Origin: Cryptomeria japonica | Taxonomy: Eukaryota; Streptophyta; Pinopsida; Cupressales; Cupressaceae | NCBI RefSeq assembly: GCF_030272615.1 | Contig: NC_081413.1 | Location: 608,632,209 to 608,692,208 of the forward strand | DNA: 60,000 nucleotides | Direction: 5' to 3' | Shown here: piece after piece, positions 12,291-23,687 of the stretch | How positions within the stretch are numbered: the stretch's first letter is position 1 | How the letters are laid out: each line of letters begins with the position of its first letter | The notes under the pieces: generated by a model | The model's database searches: none | The model's input: only the letters and a program-made list of their open reading frames with translations | What the model was told of the DNA's origin: nothing | Made by a program: the position numbers and the translations under genes

Positions 12291-13798
12291 GAAATCTTCT
12301 ACTTGGTATATTGATTCTAGTGCTTCTCGACATTTCATTCACAAGCGTGATTGGTTTACAAAATTCTCTCCCTATACTAATTCAGTTATTTTTGGAGGAG
12401 CTGAAGAGTATACCATTGTCGACAAGAACAACGTTCAGATACAGTCTAGTGGGAGGAATCTCATATTCCTCAATGTATACTATGTTCCTGGCATGGAACT
12501 AAACCTTCTTTGTGAGTCAGATCATGCGGCATTCTCCTTAGCTTGATGTCATCTTCAGTGCACATTAATGTTCGATTGTTGATCGTGTGACATGCACTAC
12601 TGTTGTTGTTGGTAGTGAGGATCATGGTCTTTACAGACTTGTGGATACAGGTGATTCTCTTGAGCATGCCTTCGCAACAAAATCCTCCTCTATCACCCGT
12701 CTATGGCATCAGCGATATGGTCACCTGAACATTCACTACCTTGCTTAGCTTGTTCGGGAAGATTTAGTACATGGCCTACCTGATATTCAAACTCAAAATC
12801 AATGAGTTTGTGAGGCTGGGAAGCAACACAGGAGACTGTTCAAGGATGGTGACTCATGGCGAGCATCTAAGGTACTACAGTTGGTCCACGCTGATGTATG
12901 TGGTCCAATGAATACTCCTTCTGTTACTGGGTGCAGGTATTTCTTACTTTTTGTTGATGATTACAGTCGTAAAATGTGGGTGTACTTTCTTAGACAGAAA
13001 TCAGAAGTGCTTTCTTTATTTCAAAAATTTAAGGCCTTGGTAGAAAAAGAGTTTGGTTGTTCTATTATTACTCTTAGGTCTAATAATGGGGGGGAGTTTT
13101 GTTCTACTGCTTTCTCCAATTTCTGTGATACACATGGCATAAAACGTCAATTAACCACACCATACACCCCTCAGCAAAATGGTGTTGTAGAACATTGCAA
13201 CCACACCATTACAGAAATGGCTAGGTCTATGTTGGAACACATAAATGTTCCTAAGAAGTATTGGGCAGAAGCAGTGTTTACTGCAGTCTATCTCCTTAAT
13301 AGGTCTCCCACTCATGCTGTTAAGGGGAAGACTCCCGAGGAAGCTTGGACTGGTCGCAAACCCAGGATCAGCCATCTGAAAGTTTTTGGCTCACTTGCAT
13401 ATGTTTGGATTCCAGATGCCAAGCGCTCTAAGTTGGATTCCAAGGGTTAGAAGCTTATGTTTACAGGATACAGTGACAACCATAAGGCCTACTGGCTGAT
13501 TGATGTAGACACTGATTGTCTTATCTTCAGTCGTGATGTTGTCTTTGATGAAGATCAAGGACCATTTCAACTTTCCTCGACTGAGCAGAATTCTGAGGAT
13601 CAGCCTTTGAAGGCTTTTGATTTAGGTGTTCGTCTTCCATTTGGTTTATCTGATGTGAGGGATGATGTAGATTCTGTATTTGCTGATGCACTACTTGAAT
13701 TTCCTCCGGATGATGCTAATCTTCCACTTGTTCCAAATCCTTTTCCACCTCCAATTCCAGTCATTCCTCCTGCATCTGATGTTGGTACCTTTATGTAA
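12291..13798 (+). pseudogene. copia-2 protease and integrase relic
   Basis: Protease: TWYIDSSASRHF at about 12300-12340. The active site reads D-S-S where copia usually has D-S-G or D-S-A. Pre-integrase: LWHQRYGHLN at about 12700, with stops. Integrase core: HADVCGPM at 12885-12905, FVDDYSRKMWVYF, TLRSNNGGEF (the usual second catalytic Asp of the DNGG motif is Asn), YTPQQNGVVE at 13165-13195, then the GKTPEEAWTGRKP region. The frame ends in the 13794 insertion. Stops near 12541, 12750, 12800 and 13448. Confidence 0.85.
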
Positions 13799-15010
13799 TG
13801 TCCCCACTTTAGCAGTTGACCAAGTGTATGTGCATTAGCCTAGCTCTACATGGTCCCGAGGGCTAACGAAGGGTTTAAGGGGATCCTGGAGTGTTTTGGC
13901 CTAGTCATTTCCAGTTTGGGCTAAAACGGAGTTGATTTACTTAGTTTCAGGCATACTTACTATTTTTTGTAAGTTAGCGGGACACAACGGAGGCTAGCTT
14001 TGGTGATTGGATTCGATACTCCTCGGCGAGAGCTTTCCGACGAGCTATCACTCGCGCTATTCGGAGTCCGATTGCTAATATATTTTAATGCTTGAAGTGT
14101 TATTAAAGTAACATTTAATTTAATTGTAAAATATTAAAGTGTTACTTTAATATTTATTTTATGGGGATGTGTGCAAATCAAAGGGGCACCCAAGGGAGAC
14201 ATAAGTGAATATTTTAATATGTTTTATATTGCACATCTTTTATCCCACATTGCTCAAGTGAGTTGGGTCGACCCTTGGAGAAAGAATAAAAGGAAGCTTT
14301 TGTGGCTTCATTCGGATGTTGAATATGAGAAGAAATTGATGTGTGAGTTGCAGATCCGTTCTTGGCATTAAGGGACGTCTATCCTCTCTTGTGACATTCT
14401 AGACATCATTCCTTTGGGGTTTGGCCTTTGGAATCCATTGCTATCAGCTTCATTAGCAGGCAGATTGGGTGCACCTCCAGCTACAGGCAGATTTGGTGTT
14501 TTGCTCATACCTTCTTCACTTCTTGTCCAATGCTTATGCCATTCTAAAGGGATGATTTTATGAAGATATTGGACTGATTGAAGACTAATTAATACTGTAG
14601 CGCAGCACTATTCACGTTACTATAGCACTACACTATTCACGCCACTGTAGCGCAACACTATTCACGGTATTGTAGCACGGCACTATTCATGTTACTATAG
14701 CAGCAAGATGGGAAGTCATTGTTGGAACATTATGTCAAAAATGCTAGAGTATTTAGTGAGTTGAAAAATCTGCTATGTATTTGATTTTATTAATTCTGGA
14801 AATAATATCATATCAGCAGTAGTTCAATCTTCATGTTGCATATTGTAATTTCCTTCTAGTTCATGTTATGTGATTTCAAATCTATGCAAAGACTTAAAAA
14901 CAAACAAACATTTCATTTCCGAAGCCATAAGGGGGTTTAAACATTAAACGGAGAAATAAGGAGTTGGATGCAAACTGTTTGACTAAATTCCTATCAGCAG
15001 TTGGTTTAGT
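13794..15010 (+). mobile_element. Insertion inside copia-2, probable solo LTR of a TGTAATGTCCCC family
   Basis: The copia-2 reading frame stops at about 13790 and resumes near 15015, so roughly 1.2 kb is foreign. It opens TGTAATGTCCCC at 13794, the same 12-mer found at 36968 (and TGTGATGTCCCC at the gypsy LTR start). It contains a 12-bp inverted repeat (ATTAAAGTAACA...TGTTACTTTAAT, about 14101-14151) and a 25-bp minisatellite. The last bases before the copia frame are ...cagca. The word gttgg occurs on both sides, but an exact TSD next to TG..CA ends could not be confirmed. No coding capacity. Confidence 0.6.
14594..14704 (+). repeat. 25-bp minisatellite, 4.4 copies
   Basis: Four consecutive 25-bp units begin at 14594, 14619, 14644 and 14669, with a partial at 14694. 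The core reads ACTGTAGCGC followed by a CACTATTCACG block. Differences are mostly transitions. Confidence 0.95.
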
Positions 15011-15014
15011 TTTT

Positions 15015-16670
15015 GGGCATTCTAGGGTGTCCATTACACTCTACTGTCCGGCCTAAATGGTGGGCTAAGACCATCAGTGATCTTCGTCCTGATGAGCTCA
15101 TTGAGGGTAGATCTTCCAGAAATAAGGGCAAGCAGCAAAATATAGTTAACTTTGCTCTCATGGCCAACATTCATAGTATTTATGAGCCTCAGACATTTGC
15201 AGAGGCAAAAGGGATTCCAAAGTGGGGACATGCAATGGACGCAGAATACCAGAGCCTTATAAAGAATAACACCTGGGTTCTCTCTGATCTTCCTCCAGAG
15301 AAGAAGCCCATTAGCTGCAAATGGGTCTATAAGGTCAAGTATCATGCAAATGGTAATTTGGATAAGTACAAGGCCAGATTAGTTGCTCGAGGATTCACAT
15401 AGCGGGAGGGCATTGACTATGAGGACCATTCGTCTTCTTCTCGCTATTGCAACTCAATTTGGTTGGAAAGTCCATCAGATGGATGTTAAGAGTGCCTTCC
15501 TCAACGGTGAGTTGCAGTAAGAAGTCTACATGACGCAGCCTCCTGATTTCAAGGTTGCCGGCAAAGAACATCAAGTATGTAGACTCGTTAAAGCACTCTA
15601 TGGACTCAAACAGGCTCCTCAAGCGTGGTACATTAAGATTGATCAGTACTTGGATGCTCATGGTTTTCAACGTTGTCTTTCTGACAGTAATTTGTATATC
15701 AAACACTTTGGTGATGATATTCTTTTTCTTGTTGTCTATGTGGATGACTTGATCATTATTGGCAGTTCAACACATTTGATTGCAGAAATCAAACAAAATC
15801 TATGTAAGGATTTTTATATGACAGATTTGGGGCTTCTCCATTATTGTTTAGGTGTTGAAGTATGGAAGACTGATAGTAGCATTTTTATTTCTCAGTCTAA
15901 GTATGCTAGGAACTGGCTTGACAGGTTTCAAATGCAGGATTGCCTGCTTCCACACCTATGGAGACAAGATTGAAGTTGTCAACAAAGTCTGATTCTCCTT
16001 TTGTAGATGAAACACAATTTAGGCAACTAGTGGGCAGTCTCATCTATCTTACTACTACTAGACCTGATCTTAGTTTTGTAGTGAGCTACATTTCACGCTT
16101 CATGACAGCCCCAAGGCTGATCATTGGTAGCAGCGAAGCGTGTGTTGTGTTATGTGAAGGGCACCTCTGATTATGGACTTCTATATTCTAGGAGTCATGA
16201 TCCTAGACTCAGTGGTTACACAGATTCAGATTGGGCACGTTCGGTTGATGACAGGAAGTCAACCTCTGGATGTGTTCAGTTTGGGATCTGGTGCAATCAC
16301 ATGGACTAGTAAAAAGCAGTAGGCAATGGCTCTCTCCTCAACAGAAGCAGAGTATCGAAGAGCAGTTAAGGCAGCATGTGAGGCAGTTTGGCTTCGCCGG
16401 ATGCTTGTGGATATGCAGATATCTCAAGCAGGTCTGACTCCCTTGTTCTGTGATAATCAGGGAGTGCTCAAACTTGCCAAGAATCCCGTCTTCCATGAAA
16501 GAACCAAGCACGTGGAGACTCACTGTCATTTCATCAGAAAGCTTGTTGAAGACGGTTCAGTTTAGTTGTTGTATGTTCCAACAACGGAGCAGCCAACTAA
16601 TATTCTCACCAAGTCGCTCGGTCCAGATAAGTTTGCTAAATTAGGGGGCAGCTTGGTGTTGTTGACAGAT
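15015..16670 (+). pseudogene. copia-2 reverse transcriptase and RNase H relic
   Basis: The frame resumes after the insertion with RPKWWAKTISDLRP. RT motifs: [50 protein letters not shown] and the catalytic VVYVDDLIIIGSS at 15735-15775. RNase H motifs: [51 protein letters not shown] and HERTKHVETHCHF at 16050-16540. Stops at 15400 (TAG), near 15519 (TAA), 16320 (TAG) and 16563 (TAG), plus frameshifts near 15420, 15950, 16120 and 16280. Some former catalytic residues survive, but no full-length product is possible. Confidence 0.9.
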
Positions 16671-16687
16671 TGACCATTAAGGGATGG

Positions 16688-16876
16688 TATTAAAATAATA
16701 TTCTTCATTATTGTTTAATGGTCAAATATGTAAAATAATGTAAATATTGTCTTTTTAGATTCTTTATAATATCGAGTGTTTCTTATTTAGAAACATCGAT
16801 CCTTTGTACATTATTTAATGATCAGTTCATCATTTGTAAATAACAACTAATTTTTACCAATTACGTTTCCGTAATA
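16688..16876 (+). repeat. copia-2 3' LTR (189 bp)
   Basis: Starts TATTA right after a purine-rich tract (aagggatgg) and ends TAATA, followed by the TSD gtctt at 16877. Pairs with 10325-10516. Confidence 0.92.
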
Positions 16877-16881
16877 GTCTT

Positions 16882-18410
16882 TGGCTCAGGAATGAGTCCA
16901 TAATGATGAGGCAAGAGATTAAGCTACCTACAATGTGTTATAATTCCTTTTGCCCACAACTCATGATTGTCCTTAGTCAAAGTGATAACAAAAGGATGTG
17001 TTGCATAACTCATGATTACATCAATGATACACTTCTCACATCATATATAGAGATCAACAATATGAAATTTTGACTTCAACGTGTAAAAATTAGCATCAAA
17101 CAACAAAACCACTGATTAAATACTTGTACCACTGTGAAGTTGATAGAATTAGCTTTCAATTGATATTATCCGGTTTGCAAAAAATGGCCTCCGTTTGCAA
17201 AAGTTATGCAAAAATGAAAAAAGGGTCTATATTAGGAACTTTCGAAGGACCAGGGGACTTAATGCATAACAGTTTGTTGCTCCAAGTGATCGAGTTCAAG
17301 TTTGGGGGCGAAAGCGAAAAATTAGCCCTACAAGCTAAGAAGATCTCGATGGCGTGATAAGGTGGCGGGTAGCCCATGTCACTACAAACATTCACTATAG
17401 CCTCAAACACCAAGTCATCATGAGCTCGCAACTCACAACTTAACGAGGGAGTGCCGCCACATATAAAGAGCACAAAACCAAGCTTCATAAGCAATGTGGG
17501 ACTAAAGTCCCAATGCCCTAGCCTAAATGCTACAAATTAAGGGGCCCACAACGAACTTGCACACACACTATACCCTAAATATTAAATCAAGACTTAACAA
17601 TAAGCTAAAATCTGCAAAAATAATGAGAAGGCAAGCATGTGTATAAACGATGAGCTGTGAAAACACTTGATCACTTGCAATTAGATTGTCGGCCAAAGAT
17701 ATAAACGCCTAGTCAAAAGAAATGTCGACAAAACAATGAGAAACCTCTTAATCAATGTAGGCCAAGACATTGTGCCACAACAATAAAACCACCATTGACT
17801 AGCGAAGTAAAATTCACATAAGATAGACACGTGGGAGATTTTGAATCAGCTAAACCCACAATAGTGCAAACCATCGAATATGTTCCATGCTGATTAATAT
17901 AAGAGCCAATTCTGGTAATGAACCCCTAGACAAGGGTATACGACTATGAGGGGACACACAAGTCAAGATTAAATGCCCCAAGTATAGCAATCTCCACGTG
18001 GACTATAGGAATAAGCACAATGCGAATAGAAAGCCGAATCAAAATGCCATGGGTCAACCACGCAATTCAAATGGCTTGCACAAAAGCAATATGCACAAGC
18101 AAAGTAAAGATAAATGCGCCCAATCCAAAAGCAAGGTGCAGTGCAAAACTGAAATAACACAGGCCAGCAAACTGGAAATTTGTATGCTGCCAGCAAAAGG
18201 AACCGTTAATCAATATAGAGTTGCCTGCCAAATGAGGTTTCACCGCTGCCACAGGCAAATGAAACCACAGAATAAAATAATTGCAGTTTTGTGTGCCAAT
18301 GAAATGATGCTAACAAAACACAAATAATGAATATCAACCTGCAGATAAAATATCGGAATTTCACAAACATTGATGAAAATTCTCAGCATGAACGGAGATA
18401 CGAATTGGTT
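16882..18410 (-). other. LARD-like element, internal region, 5' half
   Basis: Right continuation of the element split by copia-2. Small open frames on both strands (for example 17494-17204 minus, 17998-18327 plus) show no retroelement motifs. Considered non-coding. Confidence 0.5.
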
Positions 18411-18422
18411 GCTCTGATACCA
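18411..18422 (-). other. Primer-binding site of the LARD-like element
   Basis: On the minus strand TGGTATCAGAGC follows directly after LTR sequence ending CCAACA. The initiator-Met tRNA is the expected primer. It gives the element its minus orientation. Confidence 0.85.
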
Positions 18423-18484
18423 TGTTGGTGTAACCACCTAGAAACAACAATTTGCAAACAACCACCTTCACATTGCAAACCCAA

Positions 18485-19080
18485 GATGATTGTGATGGAT
18501 CTCAAATCAGCACAAAAATGATGACAAATCAATGTCAAACAAGCATCAAACTGTACAAACAATGAATTTTAGATTGCATACAACAATAATATCCATAATC
18601 CAAGATTTTTTTTAAAAAGTCCTAGTTTATCTTTCCAATATCTAATAGAAAAATTCATAATCCACACCACTGGTAGTAGTCAAACAATAGTAGCTTTCCC
18701 AGGACAAAACAACATTGTTGGAACACATGAAAGCAAGAAGATGAATGGCACAGAAAAAGTTTATCACATATGTAACCAAAACCTACTAATAGTAATTCAC
18801 ATAATTTGAATGTGGAAAATCCACCTCATAAACAATGCTCAAATCATGGCAGTGGTTTATACTTTATAGATTAAGTAAAGAAGATAGATTAGCCCCTGTA
18901 AAAGACAACGAACATCTAAGATTGGAGAGGTGCAATAAAATAACCATGATAAAAATGTTGGATAGATGAGAACAAAATGCATAAATGAAATAGTTGAGTC
19001 AAAGGCATCAATGTATAATATATTCTAAAAAGAATATGGACAACAACTTAACAAAGTGTAATACAATGTCTATCTATAAA
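18485..19080. other. Intronic sequence, nothing recognised
   Basis: AT-rich, without recognisable coding, RNA or repeat structure. Confidence 0.4.
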
Positions 19081-19093
19081 GTTGAATAGAGCT

Positions 19094-20792
19094 ACACAAA
19101 GACCCGAAGATGCCGCTTCGTGTTGCTCCTGCGGCTAGGGTTGCAAAGGGCTAGAGGCCATTTGCAAGTGGAATCTCGCACAATGGGCGGAATAGTTGGG
19201 CTACTGTGGTTAGACAGGGTGGTCTCTAGAAGGTTTTCGCAGCTGGTCTCAAACGAGGCAGGATAGAAGTTGCAGGTCGTGACCACAACGACTCTTTTGA
19301 TGGGGCGGGTGGGGTTTGTTCTGCAGCATCGCCAAGTCATGCAAATCGCCCTCCTTATGGGTTTGGAGCAAGGGAAGGATGGTCCAAGGAGGTCAATAAC
19401 AAGAAAGTGATGGGTCAAAGGGAGATTCCAGCTATGCCATATGAGAACTTGTTGTCTCATGGCGCTAGTATATCGGGTGGTTCTGCAATGAGTGAGCTAC
19501 AAATGGCTAAGCCTATTATTGTTAATCTGATAGAGGAGTTGGAGAAAGAAATGGACCACAATGAAAAGGTTTTTTCAAGGTTAGGGCTCATTGGATGTTT
19601 CAGAGGACTGTGGCCGAGTCTTGGTGATCTCCACAAATGGATCTGTGTTCATTGGGAACCCATTGTGGATGCTTGTGTGCAAATCTATCTGCATGCTAGA
19701 GGGTATTTTGTTGTAGTTTTTGAAAATGAGGAGGGCAGGAACAAGATACTTTGTGACTATCAATGGTGTTGGGAGGATAGTCGTCCGTTGATGTTGAAAC
19801 CATGGCATCCGACTTTTAACCCTCTATCTGAATCCTTTGACTGGATTCTTCATTGGGTTAGGCTTCCAAATCTTCCCATGCAATTCTGGTTTGACTCCTA
19901 TTTTGAGGTTGTATGTAACTCTTTAGGTAATTTCTTGATGGCTGATGAAGGTTCTTTGAATTTACTACATACAACTTTTGCTCGGATTCTGGTAGAGATG
20001 GATGTGTCTAAAGAGCTTCCATCAGAGATATCTATTAAATCCTCAAAAGGTAGTTGTATACAACCTGTAGATTTTGAAGGGGTTCCATTTAGATGCAAGA
20101 GGTGTTTTAAAATTGGGCATAATGTTGCATCTTGTGACAGGCGCAGAGTGGAGAAACCAGCATCTTGGTGGAAAGAGGTGACTCCTCACCATTACACGGT
20201 GGAGAAGGAGGAGGTGATCCATTAAATCCCTAAGGTTCTGAGTGGTGGGCACAAAGTTGTCAATGGAAAGGCACCAGAGTTTGAGGAATGCTTTGATTTA
20301 CCAAAGCGCTTGAGTTAATGTAGAAAAAGATAGATGGCTCTGCAGATGTGGTGCAAGATTGTGTTATGCAAATAGTGGTGCTGATCAAGCAATTAGAGAG
20401 AAAATGTTAGAGTCAAGGGGTAATTTGGGGCCAATGATGGGGTGTGCTTTAGTGGTGATTAATTTGCACCTCACTGCTCCGCAAAGCCAGGAGGTAGGGG
20501 GGAAGGATGTGTTGGGGGTTTCCGATTTGAAGTTATTGGAAAATGCAAAAGAGGATGGATGGATAGAGGTTAAAAGGAAGAGAGAAAAGAGAGTTAAGAG
20601 AGCATCAGCAGGATTTTTCACTCTCAAGAGAAGGGGGAGGTAAATTTGCATTGTAATCACTGATCCTATCATGGGTCAGTTTTATGCGACTTTGGGGAGG
20701 TGGCTCCCTGATTGTAGCCCCACCTGGTTCGGGCCAGTTCAAAACCCGATTTCTTAATAAAATCAACATCTATTACTGACCAAAAAAAAAAT
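19094..20792 (+). mobile_element. ORF1-only LINE (HAL1-like), about 1.7 kb
   Basis: A compact element begins 16 bases before an ATG at 19110, encodes only the ORF1 protein, and ends in a 3' UTR with an oligo-A tail (20781-20791). Flanking 13-mers gttgaatagagct (19081-19093) and gttgaacaaagct (20793-20805) differ by two transitions and look like an aged target-site duplication. Because both ends appear natural, the absence of endonuclease and RT suggests a non-autonomous half-LINE rather than a 5' truncation. It lies in intron 2, opposite to the host gene. Confidence 0.65.
19110..20643 (+). pseudogene. LINE ORF1 protein (DUF4283-type plus CCHC zinc knuckle)
   Basis: From the ATG at 19110 (MPLRVAPAARVAKG) the frame runs through two early TAG stops (near 19152 and 19228), then is open to 20225. 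The core 19560-20070 (LGLIGCFRGLWPSLGDLHKWI ... LHWVRLPNLPMQFWF) matches the DUF4283 region of plant L1 ORF1 proteins. The zinc knuckle CKRCFKIGHNVASC (C-x2-C-x4-H-x4-C) is intact near 20094-20140. A basic tail (WIEVKRKREKRVKRAS) at 20559-20610 lies in another frame after a TAA at 20223. The protein would bind RNA and accompany the transposition complex. The breaks make this copy inactive. Confidence 0.75.
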
Positions 20793-20805
20793 GTTGAACA
20801 AAGCT

Positions 20806-22164
20806 CTAATAACAAACTGATATATGTGACTAAGGAAAAATGGCCTTCACTAATAAAATGTAAACATATAAATAAATACCTACACTAAATATACCAATGC
20901 ATGGGAAAGTGACCTCTTGAACCTCTTTCATTGTGAGTCCGAACAGAGTGAAGCTAAGAAAGAGACATTTCAAAAGAGAATAAAGCACGAGCAAGAAAAT
21001 ATTCTCGCATATGAGTTCATAAGGTACATACTTATAATGCAATGCTCAAGTAAAATACATAAACAATAAGCTAGCCAGACACGGGGGTTGACAAGTTACT
21101 CTGAATTTTACAACCCTTAAAAGAAATTATAATGATAAATGAAATGGGCAAAGGCCCCTTACAAAGATAGTAATTATACTTGCACCTATTATCCCTATCA
21201 CTACAGCTTGGTGACTCATAACTTTTTTTCCATGGTCTTCTTTGTTTTGTGAAGCATGATACTTTGATATGGTATTCTCAAAAGGCATGAGCAAGGAAAA
21301 TACATTATAGTTGCACATGTTTTTTCCCCATATCTTCCATGCTTCTCTGCTTCCACTTGTTAAAACTTGACTGAACCTACTTAGCTTTCACTCTCTAATT
21401 GTAAACCACACTTGCGACTCCCAATATTGATGTATTTACTCATAACCATCCACTAGAATCCATTATTGAAGGAACTTTGTAGTTCATTTAAGACTTCTAT
21501 TTCTTCACTTAGTATCATATCTTGACTAACCTTCTTTAACGTGCTACACCCTAAAGGCGGTGTGACAACACTAAAAAGGTCAAATAAAGAACTGCCTATA
21601 AAATAAATAATTTTTTTTTCAATAATATACAATGCTTTTCACCAAAAAGGAAATAATATTTGCACTCAAACAGCACCTAAAACTTTTTGAATGACAACTT
21701 TGCCAATGAAGTCTTCTTGTCAAATTAAAGTTATTGATATGTGATCCTAGAATACCAGAGGCACATCTTTTCCTTTCCAAAAAGGTCATGATGTTTCAAA
21801 GCAACATGTTTATAGAATATATAATAATCTCAAGGTCTAAATGATCAATTAATCGAATATGTTCCCATCTCTTATCACTTCACAATAACACATTAAATCA
21901 TAAGGAGTTTGGCATTTTGAAGTATATTTGCATACAAAATCATACCTCTTCTATCCAGCCAATATACAAAGTTTAAGAAATGATGTACTGCAAGGCTCCA
22001 ATAGAATTGTACAAAGTTGGTGATATGTTTATTATCATTTTATGCATTTAAGTTGTACTATGCAATTATCAGCACAAAAATTTCATGTTGAAGGCTTGAG
22101 AGAAGAAGCATCCTGGTACCATGGTGATAATATAAGAATGAACAAGTGAAGATAAAATTTAAAC
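20806..22164. other. Intron 2, 5' side; nothing recognised
   Basis: No recognised feature. A minus-strand frame at 21318-21127 (63 codons with a hydrophobic run) has no known motif and no splice support. Confidence 0.4.
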
Positions 22165-22202
22165 CTGGTGCATAAAAGCTGAGCATACGATTTGCATGGT
22201 AC
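22165..22202 (-). CDS. RAD52: RAD52-like protein, micro-exon 2 (38 bp)
   Basis: On the minus strand the acceptor gtgcag precedes G, then 12 codons reading YHANRMLSFYAP, then G before the donor gtttaa. The peptide is the conserved segment expected between IPW of exon 1 and GWCGE of exon 3 in plant RAD52-like proteins, and the phases fit both neighbours exactly. A partial copy of the exon start sits 31-34 bp upstream of the acceptor (see findings). Chance occurrence of 12 matching residues with correct splice sites and phases between the two flanking exons is very unlikely. Confidence 0.88.
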
Positions 22203-22208
22203 CTGCAC

Positions 22209-22240
22209 ATAGAAGCATACGATTCGCATGGTTATTGCAC
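22209..22240 (-). repeat. Partial tandem copy of the exon 2 acceptor region
   Basis: Minus strand: gtgcaataaccatgcgaatc..., followed immediately by gtgcaggtaccatgcaaatc.... The copy shares the exon-start words ACCATGC and AATCGTATGCT with one mismatch, but its acceptor AG is replaced, so it should not splice. Confidence 0.85.
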
Positions 22241-23687
22241 TAAAGATACCAATATATGGTAAAAATAGTCAACAAATAGGGAACATGCTATGAAGAAATC
22301 AGAATCTATGCTATTTAGAATGGAAACTGAAGAAAATTTAAACATATAATTCCAAGCTCAAGAGACATCTATATCATGGCCCTTATGGCAGCACAATGTG
22401 CAATGAATTAAAGTTAGGCAGTTCCTGAATAACAAAATTTTCCATTGTAAACAAATGTCATTGTAGATAAAATCAAGTGGGAAAAATAGCTAAAACATTT
22501 ATGTGCAGACAAATCAAAAGTTGAAGGCATGGAGGGTATGCGTAAGAAAAGAGGAGAACAAACAAAGAGAAGAATGAGTATCCTTCCAATAAAAAATATT
22601 ATTTGAAGGTCCACCCATTCATGATGAAATTTGATTCCTTGTCAAAGGAAAAAATTGCATTTGTGTCACCATCTCATATTTGCTGATGATCTCTAGCCTG
22701 AATATATGTCAGGGATAGCTAAACCATGCTTGGGCTCCAATGACATGAAAGTATTCTACAAATCTAAACAAATTCAATATGAATCTAGAAAGATAGTTCG
22801 ATGAACAATCAGAGAACAAACAGGATTAATGTGTCCAACTGGCCAGTAATTATTATTCTGCGCCCTGGATGCTACTGTGTACCTTTCTCTCATTTCTGAG
22901 CCCGGTTTTTTTGTAAGGAGGTGAATACAATGAAAGAAATATTTCAAGCAGGGAAGCATATTCATCTCACTAAGTTAAAGCAAAAGAATGAGATATCAAG
23001 GATTCATGGAATTTAGTATTTACTATTGTTTATGGTATTTTAGGAGTCTAGTTGTGGTAGGGATTTCCTGGGTTGGAGGTGTTCCAATTTATACAGCCTA
23101 TGGATATACAAGATTTTGTGAATACAAATAAATCACAATTGTTTAGTGTTTGTACAGAGAGGCAAGCTGGTTAGAGAACACTTTTTTGTAGCTCCAACTG
23201 AGAAAAAGGTAACTCAATCATTTTGTAAGAACCTTAAAACCCTGATTGCCTGTGTTGGATTTGCATACACTCTGTGAAAATATAACCCTGCTGTAAGTTT
23301 TTCTAGGTTTTCATTATATCAAATGTCTGACATCAAAATTCTTTGTCAATCTTGGCACTTGCACATAGTGTAATGGATTTTGAGTGCACCACTGGTTAGC
23401 AAACAGATAAAATGAAATTATAATATATATCATTACTCAGAAAAGAATCAAATTGTCAGAGATGATATGCTGTGGCTTGCATTACAAATTTTATTTTTGC
23501 ATCAACTTTGATTTCTGTGGGGTACTACATCATTGAATAAAGCTGAAATGGTCAAACCAAAGCACTGGGTTAATGAGCGGGTATTTTATCTACTGATCTA
23601 TCTCCTTTGGCTATTCCAAAGGAAAAAGCTTATTTATGGCCAGGTGATTTGAGCTTTCTGATACAAAAACAACATAAGATGCTTTCT
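22241..23687. other. Intron 1, 3' side; nothing recognised
   Basis: AT-rich non-coding sequence with no recognisable element motifs. Confidence 0.4.

Larger units (their letters stand above)
10325..16876 (+). mobile_element. Ty1/copia retrotransposon copia-2 with both LTRs
   Basis: Paired LTRs at 10325-10516 and 16688-16876 flank a PBS, gag, protease, integrase, RT and RNase H in copia order. The 5-bp target-site duplication gtctt is present at 10320-10324 and 16877-16881, which fixes both ends exactly. The LTRs differ at about 7 positions plus one 3-bp indel by eye (about 3.7%). Unusually, the ends are TATTA...TAATA rather than TG..CA. The element lies inside the minus-strand LARD-like element and is itself interrupted by a 1.2-kb insertion between integrase and RT. 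Removing that insertion leaves about 5.3 kb, normal for copia. Confidence 0.95.
8844..18484 (-). mobile_element. Non-autonomous LTR retrotransposon (LARD-like), interrupted by copia-2
   Basis: Read on the minus strand, a PBS complementary to initiator-Met tRNA lies at 18422-18411, directly after LTR sequence ending ...ACACCAACA. A polypurine tract ending ttaaggggcac lies just before an LTR that starts TGTTGGAG at 9155 and ends at 8844. The first 60 bp of the two LTRs (plus sense, tgttggtgtaaccacc) match, but the right LTR diverges or is deleted after about 18482. The pentamer gatga flanks both sides (8839-8843 and 18485-18489), which is tentative support for a TSD. No gag or pol motif is visible in the internal parts (9156-10319, 16882-18410). 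Copia-2 lies inside. Confidence 0.65.

Noticed and set aside
8845-18470. Two copies of tgttggtgtaaccacc as ends of a DNA transposon
   Set aside because: They are in the same orientation, and one adjoins a PBS and the other a polypurine tract, as in LTRs.
21127-21318. Minus-strand frame with YHASQNKED considered as the missing RAD52 exon
   Set aside because: Only YHA matches. The segment at 22202-22165 matches 12 residues with correct splice sites and phases.
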